Shown piece by piece: positions 1 to 8,556 of a stretch of 64,000 bases of DNA (its first letter is position 1; every line of letters begins with the position of its first letter). Position numbers and translations under genes: made by a program. Origin of the DNA: SZUA-217 sp964194555 (lineage in GTDB: Bacteria > Actinomycetota > Acidimicrobiia > Spongiisociales > ZC4RG35); contig CAXMMT010000094.1 in NCBI GenBank assembly GCA_964194555.1, forward strand, positions 1 through 64,000. Reading direction: 5' to 3'. The notes under the pieces are model-generated. The model ran no database searches. It was not told the DNA's origin and was given only the letters and a program-made list of their open reading frames with translations.

Positions 1-24
1 TGACGCCTATCTAGCCTCTCAGTC

Positions 25-2733
25 GTGACAAACAAGGATGACGCTCTTCGCGCCGATATCCGTCGGCTGGGTTACCAACTGGGCGAGGCCCTCGTTCGAC
101 AACACGGGCAAGAGCTTCTCGACCTGGTTGAGAAAGTGCGATCGCTTGGTAAGTCGTCACGACGCGGAGGCAGTACCGAGGCCACCTCGAAACTGCATGA
201 GCTTCTCTCGGATCTGTCCACCGGCCAGGTGATCCCCCTGGTCAGGGCGTTCACCACCTACTTCTACCTCGCCAATGTCTCCGAGCAGGTTCACCGCGCC
301 GATGAGCTGGCGCCTGATGAGAGATACCTGCGGTCGACCGTCGACAGGATCATCGAAGCCGGGCTCGACCAGGGACTCGTCGACGAGGTTCTTGCTCGTT
401 TCGAGGTCAGACCGGTGTTCACTGCACATCCGACCGAGACCGCAAGACGCAGCATCCTCACCAAGACCAGCACACTCGCTCGGCTGATCGAAACCCGGCT
501 TGAGACGGACAACCCGGACCTACTGGCGTCGATAGACAGACGATCGGCCGAACTGATCGATCAGATCTGGCTTACGGATGAGCTTCGGCTGGAACAACCC
601 AATGTGGTCGACGAGGCACGATCCGCCCTGTATTACCTGGTCGCGATCGCCGAAGAGGTTCTCCCGGTCGTCTCGGAGACGATGGCGACACAGTTCCAGC
701 GTATTGGAGCCGAGTCGAGTTCGGTGCCGCTCAAGTTCGGTTCTTGGGTGGGTGGCGACCGGGATGGAAATCCAGGCGTCTCACCGGAGACGACACTGGA
801 GACCCTCGCCCTTCAACACGAACGCGGTCTCACCTATCTCATCTCCCTCATCGAAGAGTTATCAAACGAGCTATCGATCTCCAACCGTCTTGCTCCGATA
901 AGCGACAATCTCGAGCGATCGCTCGAGGCGGACAAGTTGCATCTGCCTGACATCTGGCAGCGGGAGAGAAGACGGACCGCAGGCGAGCCATATCGCCTCA
1001 AGTGCTCGTACATTCACGCCCGTCTCATCAACACCAGAGAGGCAGTGCTCGCGGGAAGCCTTCGCCGTGACGGCTCTGGCTACCCCCACCCCGATGAGCT
1101 GACCACCGATCTCGACCTGATAACGGAGTCGCTGAGCCAGGCCAAGGGACAACTGATAGCTGAGGGATCGGTGGCGAGGGTTCGTCGAGCCGTCGTCACC
1201 TTCGGCTTCCAGATGGCAACACTCGATGTCAGGGAGCACTCCTCGAAACACAGGGCCGCCGTCGAGGAGCTCTTCGATATCGTCTCGGTCGATCTCAAGG
1301 CCATGGGAGGCGCCCAACGTCTTCAGGTTCTCTCGAGTGAGCTCGCCGGGGCCCGGCCTCTGTCCAGCGCCACAACAGAGCTCTCGACCGAGGTGAGCAA
1401 GACCCTCGGTGTATTCCGGGCTATCCGCGAAGCCAAATCCCGCTACGGGCAGCAGGTGATCGAGAGCTATGTCATCTCGATGACCGAAACCCCGGTCGAC
1501 GTACTCGAAGCTGCGGTGCTGGCGCGGGAAGCGGGGCTCATCGACATCGGGCGGGGCATCGCCGACATCGGGTTTGTGCCCCTCGTGGAGACGATCGACG
1601 ACCTCAAGGGCTCGGGGTTGCTGCTCGACAACCTTCTCCACAACCCTCAGTACCGGCGTCTGGTTTCACTTCGAGGCGATTTCCAGGAGGTGATGCTCGG
1701 CTATTCCGATTCCAACAAGGTTGGCGGAATCGCTGCTTCCCAATGGGAGATATACAAGGCGCAGAAGGTCATGCGCGCCGTTGCAGAGAAGCACAATGTG
1801 ACGCTGCGGCTCTTCCACGGCCGAGGCGGCACCATCGGAAGGGGCGGTGGCCCGACCCACGCGGCGGTCTTGGCGCAGCCCTTCGGAACCATCGATGGCT
1901 CCATCAAGATCACGGAGCAAGGAGAGGTCATCTCGGAGAAGTACGGCAACCCGGGCATCGCTGCCCGAAACCTCGAGCTGATGGTTGCCTCAGTTCTAGA
2001 GAGCTCGCTGCTCCATAGAAAATCGCGTCGGCCTTCAGAAACACTCGACGGTTGGACCGAGGCGATGGACTGTATCTCGTCAGAGGCTTATACGTCCTAC
2101 CGCCGCCTTGTGGAGAACAGCAGTCTCGTCCCCTATTTCCTCTCATCCACACCGGTCGAGGAGTTGGGAAAGATGAACATCGGCAGCCGACCATCGCGGC
2201 GACCGGGCGGCGTCGGCGGAGTCGACGACCTTCGTGCAATCCCCTGGGTGTTCGGCTGGACCCAGACCAGACAGATCGTCCCCGGATGGTTTGGGGTCGG
2301 CTCCGGTCTCCAAGCGGCCCGCAGGGCCGGGTACGAAGATGTCTTGCGGGAGATGGCGTTGGAATGGGGATTCATGCAAACCTTCTTGTCAAACGTGGAG
2401 ATGACCCTCTTCAAGACGGACCTCGACATTGCCGGGCGATATGTCGACACCCTCGTTGCCCCCGAGCACCAGCACCTTCTCCAATCAATCCGGCACGAGC
2501 ACGATCTGACGATCGCTCAGGTGCTGGAGATTCGAGACGTGGACCAGTTGCTCGACGACGCCGCTCTTCTCCGTCGCACACTCGATGTGCGCGATGTCTA
2601 TCTCGACCCGATCAATTATCTTCAGGTATCCCTTCTGGAGAGGTCCCGTCAAAGGGAGGAATCGCCCGATCTCGACCGAGCTCTGCTGCTGACGGTCAAC
2701 GGAATCGCCGCTGGGATGCGGAACACCGGTTAG
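25..2733 (+). CDS. ppc: Phosphoenolpyruvate carboxylase
   Basis: Cytosolic anaplerotic enzyme that adds bicarbonate to phosphoenolpyruvate, giving oxaloacetate and phosphate to refill the TCA cycle. At 902 residues it is full length for the family. The catalytic-histidine segment VFTAHPTETARR is at about residue 131, GGDRDGNP at about 242, GYSDSNKVGG at about 558 and the glycine-rich loop FHGRGGTIGRGGG at about 597. The protein ends with the family's conserved NTG. The start is a GTG 24 bases from the window edge, so its promoter cannot be judged. It is followed on the same strand by upp after about 100 bases with no clear terminator. Confidence 0.97.
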   Translation: MTNKDDALRADIRRLGYQLGEALVRQHGQELLDLVEKVRSLGKSSRRGGSTEATSKLHELLSDLSTGQVIPLVRAFTTYFYLANVSEQVHRADELAPDERYLRSTVDRIIEAGLDQGLVDEVLARFEVRPVFTAHPTETARRSILTKTSTLARLIETRLETDNPDLLASIDRRSAELIDQIWLTDELRLEQPNVVDEARSALYYLVAIAEEVLPVVSETMATQFQRIGAESSSVPLKFGSWVGGDRDGNPGVSPETTLETLALQHERGLTYLISLIEELSNELSISNRLAPISDNLERSLEADKLHLPDIWQRERRRTAGEPYRLKCSYIHARLINTREAVLAGSLRRDGSGYPHPDELTTDLDLITESLSQAKGQLIAEGSVARVRRAVVTFGFQMATLDVREHSSKHRAAVEELFDIVSVDLKAMGGAQRLQVLSSELAGARPLSSATTELSTEVSKTLGVFRAIREAKSRYGQQVIESYVISMTETPVDVLEAAVLAREAGLIDIGRGIADIGFVPLVETIDDLKGSGLLLDNLLHNPQYRRLVSLRGDFQEVMLGYSDSNKVGGIAASQWEIYKAQKVMRAVAEKHNVTLRLFHGRGGTIGRGGGPTHAAVLAQPFGTIDGSIKITEQGEVISEKYGNPGIAARNLELMVASVLESSLLHRKSRRPSETLDGWTEAMDCISSEAYTSYRRLVENSSLVPYFLSSTPVEELGKMNIGSRPSRRPGGVGGVDDLRAIPWVFGWTQTRQIVPGWFGVGSGLQAARRAGYEDVLREMALEWGFMQTFLSNVEMTLFKTDLDIAGRYVDTLVAPEHQHLLQSIRHEHDLTIAQVLEIRDVDQLLDDAALLRRTLDVRDVYLDPINYLQVSLLERSRQREESPDLDRALLLTVNGIAAGMRNTG

Positions 2734-2834
2734 TCAGAGAGAAATTCTGCCGACACGTGATTGAACATCTTCGTAATGGATGCTCACCTGATTCACAATG
2801 GCTTCGGGCATTGCGGCACCGTAGTCTCCGGCTC

Positions 2835-3455
2835 ATGGCCATCACCGTCCTCAACCATCCACTTGCCTCGGATCTACTCACGATTCTGAGAAACGAGCAA
2901 ACCAACCCACCCGAATTCCGTCAGATCGCCGAGCGGCTTGGCTACCTGCTGGTTGCAGAGGCTCTGTCGGATATGCCCACGGATCCTGTCGAGATCTCAA
3001 CGCCGCTGGAGCCGATGACTGGCCAACAGCTTCATAGGCCGGTGGTAGCGGTGGCAGTTCTTCGCGCCGGCCTCGGGCTCCTTCACTCGGTCCTTACCCT
3101 CGTCCCCGACGCGGCGATTGGCTTTGCCGGGGTTCAACGGAACGAGGAGACAGCCGAGCCGATGGAGTATTACACCAAGTTCCCCGACCTCGATTCGGCT
3201 CGTGTGTTGATTCTCGAGCCGATGCTCGCCACCGGCGGCTCACTGTCCTGGGCCGTCGACAATGTGAAGGAGAACGGAGCCAAAGACATCACTGCCATTT
3301 GTGTTGTTGTTGCGCCGGAGGGGGTCGAGTTCATGGAAGAGCACCACCCAGATGTTCGAATCGTCGCAGCGTCTCTCGACCGCGAGCTCAACCCGAACTT
3401 CTACATCGCGCCTGGTCTGGGCGACATGGGAGATCGTCTCTTCGGCACCGTGTGA
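2835..3455 (+). CDS. upp: Uracil phosphoribosyltransferase
   Basis: Pyrimidine salvage enzyme converting uracil and PRPP to UMP. I chose the ATG that gives MAITVLNHPLASDLLTILR, matching the usual UPRT N-terminus and a 206-residue protein. The frame stays open far upstream inside ppc, but that part has no homology to the family. The PRPP-binding loop reads LILEPMLATGG (Glu where many homologues have Asp), and the C-terminal uracil-binding GLGDMGDRLFGT is intact. Its TGA overlaps the GTG of the next gene, so the two are probably translationally coupled. Pyrimidine-nucleoside phosphorylase and cytidine deaminase elsewhere in the window belong to the same salvage network. Confidence 0.95.
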   Translation: MAITVLNHPLASDLLTILRNEQTNPPEFRQIAERLGYLLVAEALSDMPTDPVEISTPLEPMTGQQLHRPVVAVAVLRAGLGLLHSVLTLVPDAAIGFAGVQRNEETAEPMEYYTKFPDLDSARVLILEPMLATGGSLSWAVDNVKENGAKDITAICVVVAPEGVEFMEEHHPDVRIVAASLDRELNPNFYIAPGLGDMGDRLFGTV

Positions 3456-3730
3456 GCCGATTCGAGGATGCAGTCACCACGGTGATGATCCGCCTGGAGC
3501 CGGGGGACATCGTCACCTATGGCGAAGTTGCGGCAGAAGCCGGGTTTCCTGGGGCGGGGCGGGCGGTGGGCACCCTCCTGCGGACAACAGGCGCTGATCT
3601 TCCCTGGTGGCGGGTGGTCGGATCCGGAGGGCACCTTCGCACGCCGAACCCGGACCGACAGGCCAGACTTCTGGCAGATGATGGTGTTCTCGTCATCGAC
3701 AATCGCGTCAGGGGCCATGTGGTTGCATAA
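3452..3730 (+). CDS. Alkyltransferase-like protein (ATL, Cys-less MGMT homologue)
   Basis: A 92-residue protein that resembles only the DNA-binding domain of O6-alkylguanine-DNA alkyltransferase. Where active alkyltransferases have the acceptor cysteine in PCHRV, this protein reads PWWRVV, with tryptophan at the cysteine position. That substitution is the hallmark of ATL proteins, which bind O6-alkylguanine without repairing it and recruit nucleotide excision repair. The helix-turn-helix region GDIVTYGEVAAEAG and the arginine-finger region GAGRAVGTLL are present. The GTG start overlaps the upp stop by four bases. A role in damage recognition is inferred from the family; the link to upp looks only positional. 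Confidence 0.85.
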   Translation: MSRFEDAVTTVMIRLEPGDIVTYGEVAAEAGFPGAGRAVGTLLRTTGADLPWWRVVGSGGHLRTPNPDRQARLLADDGVLVIDNRVRGHVVA

Positions 3731-3737
3731 ACGCTAA

Positions 3738-4748
3738 ATTGAAGCGATCAAGCACTTCCTCAACACATATGATTGGTCACGATCCGAGCTGCAAGCCCTG
3801 ATCGACGAGGCCCGGGTTTTCAAGACGTCGCCTCACGGCAACGCCCTCGCGGGGAAGACGATCGCGCTCCTCTTTCTCAACAACTCCCTCCGAACCCGCA
3901 CCTCGTTCGATGTCGGAGCCAATCAGTTGGGCGGCCACGCCGTGGTGTTGTCTCCGTCCGGTGGCATGTGGCCGCTCGAGTTCGATGACGGGGTCGTGAT
4001 GACCGGAGATGCCGAGGAACACGTCAAGGAGGCTGCAACGGTCCTCTCCCGATACTGTGACCTGATAGGAATCCGGGCCTTTCCCAAGTTCGAGGACTGG
4101 GAGGAGGACCGAAAAGACCGAATCCTCGAAGCTTTCGCCAATCACGCCGACGTTCCCGTCATCAACATGGAGACGATCACCCACCCCTGTCAGGAAATGG
4201 CGATGACCATGGCTCTCCAGGAGAAGATCGGTCAACTCGACGGAAAGAAGTTCACTCTCACCTGGTCCTATCACCCGAAACCCCTCAACACAGCCGTCGC
4301 CAACTCTGCTCTGCTCATCGCAGCCAAGTTCGGAATGGACGTCACGCTCCTCTGCCCGACCGAGGAGTTCATACTCGATGATCGTTATCTGGACATTGCG
4401 CGGTCAGACGCGAGCTCCTATGGCCGGAGCCTCACAGTCACCCATGACATCGACGCCGCCTATCGAGGCGCAGACGTCGTCTACGCCAAGAGTTGGGGCG
4501 CCCTCCCCTACTTCGGCAACTGGGAAGCTGAGAAGCCCATCAGGGATCAGTACCGACACTTCATCGTGGACGAAGAAAAGATGTCTCTCAGCAACGATGC
4601 CCTGGTGAGTCACTGTCTTCCGATGAGGCGAAACGTCATCATGACCGACGCCGTTTTCGACGCCAGCACTTGTTTTGCCTACGACGAGGCCGAAAACCGT
4701 CTCCATACCCAAAAAGCGATCATGAGCACATTGGTAGAGAACGGCTGA
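3738..4748 (+). CDS. argF': N-acetylornithine carbamoyltransferase
   Basis: Transfers the carbamoyl group to N-acetylornithine, giving N-acetylcitrulline, in the acetylated arginine pathway known from Xanthomonas. It aligns (from memory) along its whole length with that enzyme, not with ordinary ArgF. Visible are KHFLNTYDWSRSEL at the N-terminus, SLRTRTSFDVGANQLGGHAV (carbamoyl-phosphate site), GDAEEH (Glu aligned with Xanthomonas Glu92, which favours the acetyl substrate), METITHPCQE and HCLPMRRN. The frame has a TAA at 3735 and no ATG, GTG or TTG before 3927, which lies deep in the fold, so translation must start at ATT 3738 or ATC 3747. ATT gives 336 residues. Its TGA overlaps the ATG of the kinase/synthase gene. 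Confidence 0.88.
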   Translation: MEAIKHFLNTYDWSRSELQALIDEARVFKTSPHGNALAGKTIALLFLNNSLRTRTSFDVGANQLGGHAVVLSPSGGMWPLEFDDGVVMTGDAEEHVKEAATVLSRYCDLIGIRAFPKFEDWEEDRKDRILEAFANHADVPVINMETITHPCQEMAMTMALQEKIGQLDGKKFTLTWSYHPKPLNTAVANSALLIAAKFGMDVTLLCPTEEFILDDRYLDIARSDASSYGRSLTVTHDIDAAYRGADVVYAKSWGALPYFGNWEAEKPIRDQYRHFIVDEEKMSLSNDALVSHCLPMRRNVIMTDAVFDASTCFAYDEAENRLHTQKAIMSTLVENG

Positions 4749-6082
4749 TGATGACTCCTCACCAAGACGTCCGTCAAACAATCGTGCAGCTCCTGTCGAA
4801 CATGAGCGACGGGAAGGAGATTCGCACCTATCTCAGCCGATTCTCCCAGCTCGATCAGGCTCGGTTCGCCGTTATCAAGATTGGAGGGGCCATCCTCCAG
4901 AGCAGACTCGAAGAGACAGCGGCCGCTCTTGCCCTCCTCCACACGGTCGGACTCACTCCGATAGTCATCCACGGCGGCGGTCCTCAGCTCGACGAGCGGT
5001 TGGCAAACGATGGCATCGTCTCAGACAAGGTCGATGGCTTGAGAGTCACGACCAGTGAGGTGCTCGATGCTGCCCGCGACATCTTCACGGCGCAGAACAT
5101 CGCTCTCGTCGAGGCGGTGAGGGGCCGGGGTGTGTCAGCCCATGGGCTCACTCAGGGCGCGTTCGACGCAGACATCGTCGATCAGAACAAGTACGGCTTC
5201 GTCGGCGAGCCGGCAAAACTCCACTTAGACCTGTTGCGATCGATCGTGAGATCCGGGGCGATACCGATTCTCACCTGTCTCGGCGTGGCCCCTGGGGGGC
5301 AGTTGGTGAACATGAACGCCGACTCGGCCACGCGTTTTCTGGTCCGCGAGATCCAACCGATGAAGATCATCTTCCTTGTCGACTCCGGTGGTCTCCGTGA
5401 CGGGGAGGGCCGCATCATCGAGTCGATCAACCTCGCTTCTGACTTCGACGACCTGATGAGTCAGGATTGGGTCCACTCCGGAATGAGGCTCAAACTCGCC
5501 GAGATCCGCCGTCTTCTCGACGACACTCCCCCTTCGACCTCGGTGTCGATCACCAGCCCTACCACCCTGGTCAGAGAGCTGTTCACCCACGGAGGTGCAG
5601 GCACGCTCGTCCGCAAGGGCGAGAAGATCGTCAAATACGAGGACAAGGCCGCTCTCGACCGGGAGCGCGTCGAGCATCTCATCCAGGGTGCGTTTGGTCG
5701 AAAGTTGGAGTCCCGCTGGTGGAACGACCTGGAGATGTCTGCAGCTTATGTCTCCGCAAGTTATCGGGCCGGCGCGGTGGTGACCCGAATCGACGACTTC
5801 ACCTATCTCGACAAGTTCGCGATTCATGAAAGCGCCCAGGGAGAAGGACTCGCCAGAACCGTCTGGACCCATGTGACAAGGGACTTCCCGGTTCTCTTCT
5901 GGAGATCGAGAAGCGACAATCGTTTCAACGCCTTCTATGCCAAGGAGGCCGAGGGCTCGGTGAAGCAAGGCCATTGGACCATCTACTGGACTGGTGAGAG
6001 CGACTTCGACAGGATCAGCCGGGCGGTGAAGAGGCTGAACGAGCTGCCTGCAGCCTTCCGTAGGGACTCCTCCGGTGTCTGA
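4748..6082 (+). CDS. argB: Bifunctional N-acetylglutamate kinase / N-acetylglutamate synthase (ArgB-NAGS fusion)
   Basis: Catalyses the first two steps of arginine synthesis: acetylation of glutamate and phosphorylation of N-acetylglutamate. Residues about 40-290 form the amino-acid kinase fold, with AVIKIGGAIL, VIHGGGPQLDERL and VNMNADSATRFLV. Residues about 300-440 form the GNAT acetyltransferase domain of the vertebrate/Xanthomonas type, with the acetyl-CoA loop region ESAQGEGLARTVW and SRSDNRFNAFYAKEAEGSV. The 444-residue length is what the fused enzyme needs; a plain ArgB is near 300. Start ATG 4748 overlaps the stop of the carbamoyltransferase gene; a second ATG follows at once. Context and fusion together indicate the Xanthomonas-type pathway. 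Confidence 0.92.
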   Translation: MMTPHQDVRQTIVQLLSNMSDGKEIRTYLSRFSQLDQARFAVIKIGGAILQSRLEETAAALALLHTVGLTPIVIHGGGPQLDERLANDGIVSDKVDGLRVTTSEVLDAARDIFTAQNIALVEAVRGRGVSAHGLTQGAFDADIVDQNKYGFVGEPAKLHLDLLRSIVRSGAIPILTCLGVAPGGQLVNMNADSATRFLVREIQPMKIIFLVDSGGLRDGEGRIIESINLASDFDDLMSQDWVHSGMRLKLAEIRRLLDDTPPSTSVSITSPTTLVRELFTHGGAGTLVRKGEKIVKYEDKAALDRERVEHLIQGAFGRKLESRWWNDLEMSAAYVSASYRAGAVVTRIDDFTYLDKFAIHESAQGEGLARTVWTHVTRDFPVLFWRSRSDNRFNAFYAKEAEGSVKQGHWTIYWTGESDFDRISRAVKRLNELPAAFRRDSSGV

Positions 6083-7160
6083 AGCCAGTGCCCTGGCCGG
6101 TAACGTTGGCGATGTTCAGGGCGAGACAGAGGCGCCTCTGACAAGGACGCAGGACGAAGGCGCACTGGCCCGTTCGTCGAGGACGAGGACACAGTCAGGG
6201 ACGTCACTGGACGTCCTGATCGCGGCGAATGTTGGTGGTCGGGGCACTAGATCCGTCGGCGTCGTCGGCGCCCGCGGACACACCGGCAGCGAACTGCTCA
6301 GGCTCCTCGGCGGCCACCCTGGATTGTCTGTGAAGTACGCGGGGTCGAGAGAGAAAGCGGGTCGCCCCGTTCCCGAGATCGACCAGCTCACATTTGAGGA
6401 CATGGACGCCGCCGGGATAGCCAAATTGGGGTTGGATGCGGTGTTTCTCGCTCTTCCCGACGGTGTTGGCAGACCATTCGCCTCCGCCCTTCCCGCCGAG
6501 ACTGTGATCATCGACATCTCCTCAGACCACCGTTTCGACGACACCTGGATCTACGGTCTCCCCGAGCTCAATAGGGCGAAGATCGCCGGAGCGCGACGAG
6601 TCGCCAATCCGGGTTGTTACGCGACCGTCATGCAGCTCGTGCTGGCGCCTTTTGTAGATGATCTCGATGGAGTGCCGGCCGTGTTCGGGGTCTCTGGATA
6701 CTCCGGGGCCGGCACTGCGACATCGGCGAAGAACGATCCGGCTCGTCTCGCCGACAACCTGTTGCCTTACCAGCTCGTGGGCCACAATCATGAGCGAGAG
6801 GCCACCCGACACCTGGGTCACCCGGTTCGATTCATGCCCCACGTTCATCAGGCGTTTCGGGGTCTTCTCATAACCTCCCACATCCCGTTATCGACCCCGA
6901 TCACTGGCGCAGATGCGTTCGGCCGTTTGGTTGATGCCTATGCAGACGAGCCTCTGATCGACATTCACGAGAGGATTCCCGAGTTGCGCGATGGCGCCGG
7001 TCGATTGGGCGTCGTGTTTGGCGGCGTGGAAGTGAGCGAGGATGGCCGAAACGTGGTGGTGGTGGGTGCCGAGGACAACCTTCTCAAGGGAGCAGCAGTT
7101 CAGGCCGTCCAGAATCTCAATCTCGCCTTTGGGCTGCCGGAGTTCGCCGCGATCCTCTGA
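6075..7160 (+). CDS. argC: N-acetyl-gamma-glutamyl-phosphate reductase with a repeat-derived N-terminal extension
   Basis: NADPH-dependent reductase giving N-acetylglutamate semialdehyde, the third step of arginine synthesis. The NAD(P)-binding start SVGVVGARGHTGSELL begins near residue 58, the catalytic cysteine is in VANPGCYATV and the histidine region is MPHVHQAFRGLL. ArgC normally starts directly at the nucleotide-binding strand. Here about 55 extra residues precede it, encoded by a 166-base dispersed repeat (6085-6250). I see no ATG, GTG or TTG in frame between the repeat and the Rossmann strand, so GTG 6075, overlapping argB by eight bases, is the best start. Without the extension the protein would be about 303 residues. 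Confidence 0.9.
   Translation: MSEASALAGNVGDVQGETEAPLTRTQDEGALARSSRTRTQSGTSLDVLIAANVGGRGTRSVGVVGARGHTGSELLRLLGGHPGLSVKYAGSREKAGRPVPEIDQLTFEDMDAAGIAKLGLDAVFLALPDGVGRPFASALPAETVIIDISSDHRFDDTWIYGLPELNRAKIAGARRVANPGCYATVMQLVLAPFVDDLDGVPAVFGVSGYSGAGTATSAKNDPARLADNLLPYQLVGHNHEREATRHLGHPVRFMPHVHQAFRGLLITSHIPLSTPITGADAFGRLVDAYADEPLIDIHERIPELRDGAGRLGVVFGGVEVSEDGRNVVVVGAEDNLLKGAAVQAVQNLNLAFGLPEFAAIL
6085..6250. repeat. MITE-like dispersed repeat, copy A
   Basis: A 166-base segment closely similar to 48272-48438 and more distantly to 27051-27215. Shared landmarks with copy B are GTTGGCGATGTT near the left end, ACAAGGACGCAGGACGAAGG and TCGTCGAGGACGAGGACAC in the middle, and GGTCGGGGCACTAG at the right end. 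The ends are imperfect inverted repeats (AGTGCCC on the left against GGGGCACT on the right). It sits between argB and the conserved part of argC and is read through in the argC frame. No transposase is encoded, so it would be a non-autonomous element. Confidence 0.85.
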
Positions 7161-7179
7161 AGCTGAATAGCTTGTCCCC

Positions 7180-8490
7180 ATGGCGTTCACCGCAATCGAG
7201 CTGATCGAGACCAAACGTGATGGCAGCGTTCTCTCACCCGACGCCATCGAATGGCTCGTTGGTGCATACACCGATGGCGACGTTCCCGACTATCAGATGT
7301 CGGCGATGGCAATGGCGATCCTGCTGAACGGGATGAACAGCGATGAGCTCACCGCGTGGACCGAGGCGATGCTCCACTCAGGCGAGGTGATGGACTTCTC
7401 TGAAATCGCTGCTGCCAAGGTCGATAAACACTCGACCGGGGGTGTAGGTGACAAGATCTCGATACCGCTGGTACCGCTGGTGGCGGCATGCGGTGTCTAT
7501 GTGCCAATGATATCGGGACGCGGGCTGGGCCATACCGGAGGGACGCTCGACAAGCTGGAGTCGATTCCCGGTTTCACCACCAGCCTGACCCCCGACGAGT
7601 TCAGAAAGGTTCTCACCGAACACGGTCTCGTACTCGCCGGACAGTCCGAATCCATGGTTCCCGCAGACCGCAAGCTCTACGCATTGCGGGACGTCACCGG
7701 CACCGTCCCTTCAATCCCGCTGATTGCCAGCTCGATCATGTCAAAGAAGCTGGCAGAGGGTCTCGACGGCCTCCTCCTCGACGTGAAAACAGGCTCAGGT
7801 GCGTTCATGAAGGATCTCGTTCACGCTCGAGCACTGGCGCACACCATGGTTGGGATCGGTGCCTCCCACGGAGTCGACACCGTCGCCTTCATAACTTCGA
7901 TGAGCCAGCCCCTCGGAAACGAGGTCGGAAACGCCAACGAGATAAGGGAGTCGATCGACGTACTCAGAGGAGAGGGCCCCGCCGATGTGAGCGAACTCAC
8001 GACGGTATTCGGCGAGACGATGCTCGAGTTGGCCGGTATCGATGGAGGTAGCGAGCGCCTCGACGATGCAATCAAGTCCGGGGCGGCTCTTCAGAAGCTC
8101 ATCGACGTGACCGAGGCCCATGGAGGCGACCCCTCGGTCATCGAAGACCCATCTTTGCTTGTCAGGGCGCCACACGAGGCTGTCATAGTTGCTCCCGCTG
8201 ACGGCTACGTGACACGTTGCGATGCATTCATCATCGGCGTCAGCGCGACATGGCTTGGAGCCGGGCGTGAGCTCAAGAAGGACATCGTCGACCCCGGAGT
8301 GGGGATCACGCTCAAAGCCAAGATCGGGGATGAGGTGGTCAGGGGAGATCCGCTCGCGATCGTACGTTATGGCGACCAAGCAAAGTGGGAAACTCAGAGC
8401 GACGCCCTTTCTTCGGCTTGGACGATCTCCGAACGGCCGATTTCGCTACCAGAACTGATCATCGAAAGAGTTGACGTCACCACGATTTGA
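7180..8490 (+). CDS. deoA: Pyrimidine-nucleoside / thymidine phosphorylase
   Basis: Cleaves thymidine, and probably uridine and deoxyuridine, with phosphate to the free base and (deoxy)ribose-1-phosphate. The 436 residues cover the whole family: the N-terminal helical domain, the phosphate-binding KVDKHSTGGVGDK at about residue 80, the signature SGRGLGHTGGTLDKLES at about 112, the GTVPSIPLIASSIMSKKLAEG segment and the C-terminal barrel-sandwich domain (PADGYVTRCDA onward). Whether it is strictly thymidine-specific (DeoA) or a broader PyNP (pdp) cannot be decided from motifs. It starts at ATG 19 bases after argC. With upp and cdd it completes a salvage set in the first 12 kb. Confidence 0.92.
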   Translation: MAFTAIELIETKRDGSVLSPDAIEWLVGAYTDGDVPDYQMSAMAMAILLNGMNSDELTAWTEAMLHSGEVMDFSEIAAAKVDKHSTGGVGDKISIPLVPLVAACGVYVPMISGRGLGHTGGTLDKLESIPGFTTSLTPDEFRKVLTEHGLVLAGQSESMVPADRKLYALRDVTGTVPSIPLIASSIMSKKLAEGLDGLLLDVKTGSGAFMKDLVHARALAHTMVGIGASHGVDTVAFITSMSQPLGNEVGNANEIRESIDVLRGEGPADVSELTTVFGETMLELAGIDGGSERLDDAIKSGAALQKLIDVTEAHGGDPSVIEDPSLLVRAPHEAVIVAPADGYVTRCDAFIIGVSATWLGAGRELKKDIVDPGVGITLKAKIGDEVVRGDPLAIVRYGDQAKWETQSDALSSAWTISERPISLPELIIERVDVTTI

Positions 8491-8556
8491 CCCTGGATCA
8501 GATAGTCCGGGCGCCAGTTACCATCGCCGCCGAATTCGAACAAGGAGCAATGCAGT

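Noticed and set aside
871..1641. 256-codon minus-strand frame inside ppc
   Set aside because: Antisense shadow with no recognisable domain under a gene with all PEPC motifs.
2052..2834. In-frame upstream extension of upp by 261 codons
   Set aside because: It overlaps ppc out of frame and has no similarity to UPRT; the ATG at 2835 gives the normal protein.
6116..6544. Minus-strand frames in repeat copies A and B with similar translations (GVLVLDERA-type)
   Set aside because: The similarity of the translations reflects the DNA repeat itself; the frames run antisense into argC or have no ribosome site.
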